From Acidisoma silvae (GTDB taxonomy: Bacteria; Pseudomonadota; Alphaproteobacteria; Acetobacterales; Acetobacteraceae), in contig NZ_JAESVB010000004.1 of the NCBI RefSeq assembly GCF_020618775.1, forward strand, positions 124,001 through 188,000: a stretch of 64,000 bases of DNA. The letters run 5' to 3'. Position numbers and translations under genes: made by a program. The notes beneath the pieces are model-generated. The model was not told the origin of the DNA. It worked only from the letters and a program-made list of their open reading frames with translations, and did not search any database. Positions 60,013-64,000 of this stretch are shown here, in pieces; position 1 is the first letter of the stretch, and every line of letters starts with the position of its first letter.

Positions 60013-60088
60013 CGTCATGCCCGCGAAAGCGGGCATCTCCTTGGCCCAATCGTGGAAAAAGAGGATTCCCGCATCCGCGGGAATGACG
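60013..60088. repeat. Family A nested palindromic repeat, copy A6
   Basis: CGTCATGCCCGCGAAAGCGGGCATC ... ATTCCCGCATCCGCGGGAATGACG, between the acyltransferase start and the proB stop. Confidence 0.92.
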
Positions 60089-60114
60089 CGGTTTCCGTAA
60101 AAACTCGATAGGCC

Positions 60115-61263
60115 CTACAGCAGCACCAGATCATCGCGGTGGATCAGCTCGTCGCGGCCGCGCCAGCCCAGAAGGGCTTCGATCTCTTCTGAGCGATGGC
60201 CCGCGATGCGCTTGGCATCTTCGCTGCTATAGGCGGAAAGGCCGCGCGCGATTTCATCGCCTGCCGGTCCCAGCACGCGCACGGCGTCACCGCGCGCGAA
60301 TTCGCCGCCGATGCCGCGCACGCCGGCCGGCAATAGGGAACTCCCGCCAGACAGCGCACGGGCCGCACCGGCATCGACCGTCACGGCGCCAAGCGGCGAC
60401 AGGCTGCCGCCGATCCAGCGCTTGCGGGCCGAGCGTCCGTCTTGGCTCGGCAGGAACCAGGTGCAGCGGGCGCCATCCACCAGCGCCTGCACCGGATGGG
60501 CGCGATGGCCTAGCGCGATGGCCATGGCGCAGCCGGCACTCGTCGCGATGCGCGCCGCGACCAGCTTGGTGCGCATGCCGCCGGAGGAATAGCCCGGCGG
60601 CGGTTCGCCACCCATGGCGTCGATCTCAGCCGTCATGCCGGTCACCACCGGAATATGCTGGGCGTCCGGGTTGCGGCGGGGGTCGGCGGTATAGAGGCCG
60701 TCGATGTCGGACAGCAGGACAAGCTGGTCGGCCTGCACCATCTCGGCCACGCGGGCGGCCAGCCTATCATTGTCGCCAAACCGGATTTCGGCGGTGGCCA
60801 CCGTGTCATTCTCGTTGATGACCGGCACGCAGCCCAGCGACAGCAGCGTGGTCAGCGTCTCGCGCGCATTGAGGTAGCGGCGGCGGTCCTCGGTATCTTC
60901 CATCGTCAGCAGAAGCTGCGCGGCGGTGATGTTTTGCGCCGACAGCGCCTCGGTCCAGGCCTGGGCCAGGCGGATCTGCCCGACGGCGGCGGCGGCCTGC
61001 TTTTCCTCCAGCCGCAGCTTGGGCTGCGTCAGGTTCAGCGTGCGGCGGGCCAGGGCGATGGCGCCGGAGGAGACGACGATGACCTCCGTGCCATGGGCGC
61101 GGAGTGCCGCGATATCCTCGGCCACCTCGTTCAGCCAAAGCTGGCGCGGTGTCGCGGCTTCGCCATCGACGACAAGCGCGCTGCCCAGCTTGATGACGAG
61201 GCGGCGCGCCTGGTTCAGGGCCGGCAGGCCGGCTGTTGACAGCGCGGCAGCCGTGGCACTCAC
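60115..61263 (-). CDS. proB: Glutamate 5-kinase
   Basis: 382 residues from GTG 61263, which overlaps the obgE stop (GTGA). Amino-acid-kinase domain: [93 protein letters not shown]. The C-terminal PUA domain (about 290-380) begins near [16 protein letters not shown]. Catalyses the first step of proline synthesis. No proA follows in the window. Confidence 0.96.
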   Translation of the reverse strand: MSATAAALSTAGLPALNQARRLVIKLGSALVVDGEAATPRQLWLNEVAEDIAALRAHGTEVIVVSSGAIALARRTLNLTQPKLRLEEKQAAAAVGQIRLAQAWTEALSAQNITAAQLLLTMEDTEDRRRYLNARETLTTLLSLGCVPVINENDTVATAEIRFGDNDRLAARVAEMVQADQLVLLSDIDGLYTADPRRNPDAQHIPVVTGMTAEIDAMGGEPPPGYSSGGMRTKLVAARIATSAGCAMAIALGHRAHPVQALVDGARCTWFLPSQDGRSARKRWIGGSLSPLGAVTVDAGAARALSGGSSLLPAGVRGIGGEFARGDAVRVLGPAGDEIARGLSAYSSEDAKRIAGHRSEEIEALLGWRGRDELIHRDDLVLL

Positions 61264-62306
61264 GCCCGCGCGGCCCGTCGGGCGGCGGCCTTCTGCGCTT
61301 CCTGGCGGTCGGCGCGGGCCACGTTCACGAAGTTCATCAGCGCGCGCAGCACTTCCGGCAGGCCATCACCCGAGACGCCGGAGGCCACGAAGACGGGCGA
61401 GCCCGAGGCCTTGGCCAGAGCCGACTTGCGGGCCGAGAGCTCACGCGCGGACATGGCGTCGGATTTGTTGAGGACGAGGATTTCCGGCTTGTCGAGCAGG
61501 CCGGCGCCATAGGCTTCCAACTCGCCGCGAATCGTGCGCCAGGAATCGACCACGCTGCCGGCGGCGCCGTCGACCAAATGCACCAGGGCGGCGCAGCGCT
61601 CGACATGGCCCAGGAAGCGGTCGCCCAGTCCGACGCCTTCATGCGCGCCGGCGATCAGCCCCGGAATATCGGCGAGGACGAATTCCTCGTATTCCGTGGG
61701 GCGCACCACGCCCAGCTGCGGCACCAGGGTGGTGAAAGGATAGTCGGCGATCTTCGGCTTGGCGGCCGAGACGCGGGACAGGAAGGTCGATTTGCCGGCA
61801 TTGGGCAGGCCGACGAGGCCGACATCGGCGATCAGCTTCAGGCGCAGCCAGATCCAGCGTTCCTCGCCCGGCCAGCCCTTATCGGCCCGCGTCGGCGCGC
61901 GGTTGGTGCTGCTCTTGAACATGGCATTGCCATGGGCGCCATCGCCGCCACGGCAGAAGACGATCCGCGCGTCCGGGTGATCGAGGTCGGCCAGCATGGT
62001 CTCGCGGTCATCGGCGATGATTTCGGTGCCGACCGGCACCTTGATGGTGATCGATTCGGCATCGCGGCCGGTGCGGTTGCTGCCCGATCCGTTGCCGCCC
62101 TTGGGCGCCTTGAAATGCTGGCTGTAGCGGAAGTCGATCAGCGTATTGAGATCGGCCGAGGCTTCGAAAATGATATCGCCGCCGCGCCCGCCGTTGCCGC
62201 CGTCCGGCCCGCCGAATTCGATATACTTTTCCCGGCGGAAGGCGACCGCACCATCCCCGCCGTCGCCGGAGCGGACATAGATTTTGGCTTGATCGAGGAA
62301 CTTCAT
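61260..62306 (-). CDS. obgE: GTPase ObgE/CgtA
   Basis: 348 residues. Glycine-rich Obg domain ([42 protein letters not shown]) and G domain: GLPNAGKST (G1), [11 protein letters not shown] (G2), [16 protein letters not shown] (G3), LNKSDAM (G4). The family acts in 50S ribosome assembly and stress response. Separated from rpmA by a terminator-like hairpin and overlapping proB. Confidence 0.96.
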   Translation of the reverse strand: MKFLDQAKIYVRSGDGGDGAVAFRREKYIEFGGPDGGNGGRGGDIIFEASADLNTLIDFRYSQHFKAPKGGNGSGSNRTGRDAESITIKVPVGTEIIADDRETMLADLDHPDARIVFCRGGDGAHGNAMFKSSTNRAPTRADKGWPGEERWIWLRLKLIADVGLVGLPNAGKSTFLSRVSAAKPKIADYPFTTLVPQLGVVRPTEYEEFVLADIPGLIAGAHEGVGLGDRFLGHVERCAALVHLVDGAAGSVVDSWRTIRGELEAYGAGLLDKPEILVLNKSDAMSARELSARKSALAKASGSPVFVASGVSGDGLPEVLRALMNFVNVARADRQEAQKAAARRAARA

Positions 62307-62317
62307 AAACGCACCGG

Positions 62318-62349
62318 AAAAAAAATAGGGGCCGACAGAGCCGGCCCCT
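62318..62349 (-). terminator. Terminator-like hairpin between rpmA and obgE
   Basis: On the minus strand GGGGCCGGCTCTGTCGGCCCC is followed by TATTTTTTTT, a good intrinsic terminator just ahead of the obgE start. A second stem (AGCGCCCCGCGGGGCGCT, 62369-62386) precedes it. Suggests that obgE-proB expression depends on read-through. Confidence 0.75.
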
Positions 62350-62404
62350 TGAAAGTCGATTGGATCAGCGCCCCGCGGGGCGCTGCGTCAATAAGGGTCG
62401 GCTC

Positions 62405-62671
62405 TTACTCAGCGGCGAGGGGTAGCGGCTTCACCGAAACATGGACGCGGTCGGCCTTCTTTTCGAAGGACACGTGACCGTCGACCAGCGCGAAGATCGT
62501 GTGATCCTTGCCGAGGCCGACATTCGCGCCCGGCTTCATCTTCGTGCCGCGCTGGCGGATGATGATGTTGCCGGCGATGACGCTTTCGCCACCGAACTTC
62601 TTGACGCCAAGGCGGCGGCCGGCGGTATCGCGGCCGTTGCGGGATGAACCGCCTGCTTTCTTATGTGCCAT
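62405..62671 (-). CDS. rpmA: 50S ribosomal protein L27
   Basis: 88 residues. [51 protein letters not shown] and [18 protein letters not shown] are L27. The N-terminal MAHKKAGGS form lacks the cleaved extension known in Firmicutes. 28 bases after rplU. Confidence 0.98.
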   Translation of the reverse strand: MAHKKAGGSSRNGRDTAGRRLGVKKFGGESVIAGNIIIRQRGTKMKPGANVGLGKDHTIFALVDGHVSFEKKADRVHVSVKPLPLAAE

Positions 62672-62699
62672 CTCTGTATCTCCTGCTTAAAGCGTGGGC

Positions 62700-63017
62700 T
62701 CAGGCCGCGACGATTTCGGCGATGCGCAGCACGGTGACGTGCTGGCGATGGCCGTTCTTGCGGCGGCTGTTCTGCCGGCGGCGCTTCTTGAAGATGATGA
62801 TCTTCGCCAGGCGATCCTGGGCGACGACGGTCGCGGTGACGGTGGCGCCGGCCACGAGCGGGGCGCCGACCTGGGCTGCGATACCTTCGCCGCCAACGGC
62901 CAGAACCTCGTCGAAGGTGACCGTGCTGCCTTCCTCGACCTCAAGCTTCTCAATCTTAACAATCGCGTTGGGGACAACGCGATACTGCTTTCCGCCAGTG
63001 CGGATCACTGCAAACAT
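62700..63017 (-). CDS. rplU: 50S ribosomal protein L21
   Basis: 105 residues from ATG 63017 ([14 protein letters not shown], the usual N-terminus). A second ATG at 63035 (MKEIET) with GAGGG upstream would add six residues. [28 protein letters not shown] and [23 protein letters not shown] complete the L21 pattern. Start of the rplU-rpmA-obgE-proB run; the 180-base leader contains GC-rich stems and no gene. Confidence 0.97.
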   Translation of the reverse strand: MFAVIRTGGKQYRVVPNAIVKIEKLEVEEGSTVTFDEVLAVGGEGIAAQVGAPLVAGATVTATVVAQDRLAKIIIFKKRRRQNSRRKNGHRQHVTVLRIAEIVAA

Positions 63018-63200
63018 AGTCTCAATCTCTTTCATGCTGCGCCCTCGTTGGGGCGGCTTCTTTTTTTGAGGCCGACATAGCGGGACGAACCCGCTTCCCT
63101 TCGCAGGGAGGCCAGCGGCCGGCATGTATCGGCCGGCCCTGTTCGTGTCAATCTGATTGCGCTTCTGCCGACCTGCGATGCAGGCGGGGCAGGGCCGCAA

Positions 63201-63956
63201 TCAGCCTTCGGTCTTGACGATCTTCATGCCGGCGAAGGCCTGCACCACCGGCATGATCTCGATCGTATTGACGTTGAAATGCGCGGGCAGGGAGATGATC
63301 CAGCGCACCGTCTCGGCCACGTCCTCGGAGGTCAGCGGCGTCGTATTGGCGTAGACATTGGCCGCCTTGTTGTCGTCACCCGCGAAACGGACGTTCGAGA
63401 ATTCGGTGCCGCTGACCAGGCCCGGCTCGATATCCGTGGCGCGGACCTTGGTGCCCAGCAGATCGGTGCGCAGGTTGAGCGTGAACTGGCGGACGAAGGC
63501 CTTGGTGGCGCCATAGACATTGCCGCCGAAATACGGCCAAGACCCGGCGATGGAGCCGATATTGACGACATGGCCGCGATCGCGGGCCACCATGCCCGGC
63601 AATACGGCGCGGGTGACATAGGTCAGGCCCTTGATATTGGTGTCGATCATCCGCTCCCAGTTTTCCAGGTCGGCCTCATGGGCGGGTTCCAGGCCAAGGG
63701 CGAGGCCGGCATTGTTCACCAGCACGTCGATCTCGGCCCATTCGGCCGGCAGACCGGCAATCGCCTTTTCGACGGCGGCGCGATCCGTCACGTCGAAAAC
63801 CAGCGGCAGCACGCGGTCGGTGCCGAGTTCCTTGGCCAGGGCCTCCAGGCGGTCGGCGCGGCGGCCGGTCGCGATGATCTTATGACCCAGGGGGGCGAGA
63901 AGGCGGGCGATGGACGCGCCGAAACCAGCCGAGGCACCCGTGATAAGAACGATCAT
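63201..63956 (-). CDS. YdfG-like SDR (3-hydroxy acid dehydrogenase / malonic semialdehyde reductase)
   Basis: 251 residues from ATG 63956; AGGAG lies six bases before it, and the ATG at 63962 would be directly against AGGAG and is unlikely. Close along the whole length to E. coli YdfG: LITGASAGFGASIARLL, KIIATGRRADRLEAL, LPAEWAEIDVLVNNAGLALGLEPAH, RAVLPGMVARDRGHVVNIGSIAGSWPYFGGNVYGATKAFVRQF, TDIEPGLVSGTEFSNVRFAGDD. Uses NADP(H) to reduce malonic semialdehyde or oxidise L-serine-type hydroxy acids. Confidence 0.95.
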   Translation of the reverse strand: MIVLITGASAGFGASIARLLAPLGHKIIATGRRADRLEALAKELGTDRVLPLVFDVTDRAAVEKAIAGLPAEWAEIDVLVNNAGLALGLEPAHEADLENWERMIDTNIKGLTYVTRAVLPGMVARDRGHVVNIGSIAGSWPYFGGNVYGATKAFVRQFTLNLRTDLLGTKVRATDIEPGLVSGTEFSNVRFAGDDNKAANVYANTTPLTSEDVAETVRWIISLPAHFNVNTIEIMPVVQAFAGMKIVKTEG

Positions 63957-64000
63957 CTTCATCTCCTGCTTAACCCGCCGCCAAAGCCGGCAGTGCGATC

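Noticed and set aside
3442-60088. Repeats considered as a CRISPR array
   Set aside because: The copies are dispersed over the window, arranged as inverted arm pairs in single intergenic copies; no regular repeat-spacer array and no cas gene.
63041-63200. Possible tRNA or leader gene upstream of rplU
   Set aside because: Several GC stems exist but no cloverleaf with a T-loop consensus can be drawn; likely only the 5' leader of rplU.

Overview
The window is a high-GC chromosomal segment from an alphaproteobacterium. Gene content and order fit Rhodospirillales and most likely Acetobacteraceae: an aroK-aroB fusion with xerD nearby, recG next to sdhE-mfd, rplU-rpmA-obgE-proB, Tat-exported solute-binding proteins, and a tyrosine/proline-rich surface protein with a small C-terminal cysteine module. 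This placement is inference; there is no rRNA gene in the window. I found no tRNA, rRNA, CRISPR array or intact insertion sequence.

Layout. 1-3040: a ribose-type (CUT2) sugar ABC transporter (permease cut by the window edge, binding protein, double ATPase), followed by a short AT-rich open frame of foreign look. 3575-7786: LysR regulator divergent from an SDR and an F420-type reductase, then an SDR divergent from an HxlR regulator, and an orphan spore-coat-U protein. 7924-11800 (minus): a tight cluster of aldehyde dehydrogenase, CobC-like phosphatase, FUSC membrane protein and ChaC-type cyclotransferase. 12004-13540: acetate transporter and a beta-hydroxyacid dehydrogenase. 13603-14892: a two-gene accessory cassette of lower GC with a perfect palindrome at its promoter; this is the best candidate for an undescribed system. 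14928-18801: ispD, surface protein, HAD phosphatase, NlpC/P60-like protein, 1-Cys peroxiredoxin. 19028-21314: pstB-phoU-phoB. 21513-29783: PfkB kinase, bactofilin, Nudix-recG (minus) divergent from sdhE-mfd (plus).

29877-36150: DUF4239 membrane protein, YceI, M29 aminopeptidase, N-formylglutamate amidohydrolase-like protein, a PemK/MazF-type toxin-antitoxin pair, sdaA. 35602-40741 (minus): soxB-soxD-soxA-soxG, heterotetrameric sarcosine oxidase, reading into sdaA, a route from sarcosine through glycine and serine to pyruvate. 40851-45924: secreted protease, acetyltransferase, an orphan Tat binding protein, a tyrosine-phosphatase-like protein, a 0.9 kb AT-rich non-coding stretch with strong inverted repeats, then an RTX-like secreted beta-roll protein. 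46080-52611 (minus): a PotABCD-type ABC transporter operon ending in an Asp/Glu-hydantoin racemase, then dgoD. 52923-58109: aroKB fusion, a 47-residue membrane protein, an EamA exporter, a WYL regulator, higBA, xerD. 58155-63956: DUF3833 lipoprotein, acyltransferase, and the minus-strand block ydfG-like SDR / rplU-rpmA-obgE-proB.

Two families of nested palindromic repeats (about 60-100 bp) recur ten times between genes, several immediately downstream of transporter binding-protein or permease genes. They appear to be the REP/BIME-like elements of this genome and probably shape expression of the ABC operons.
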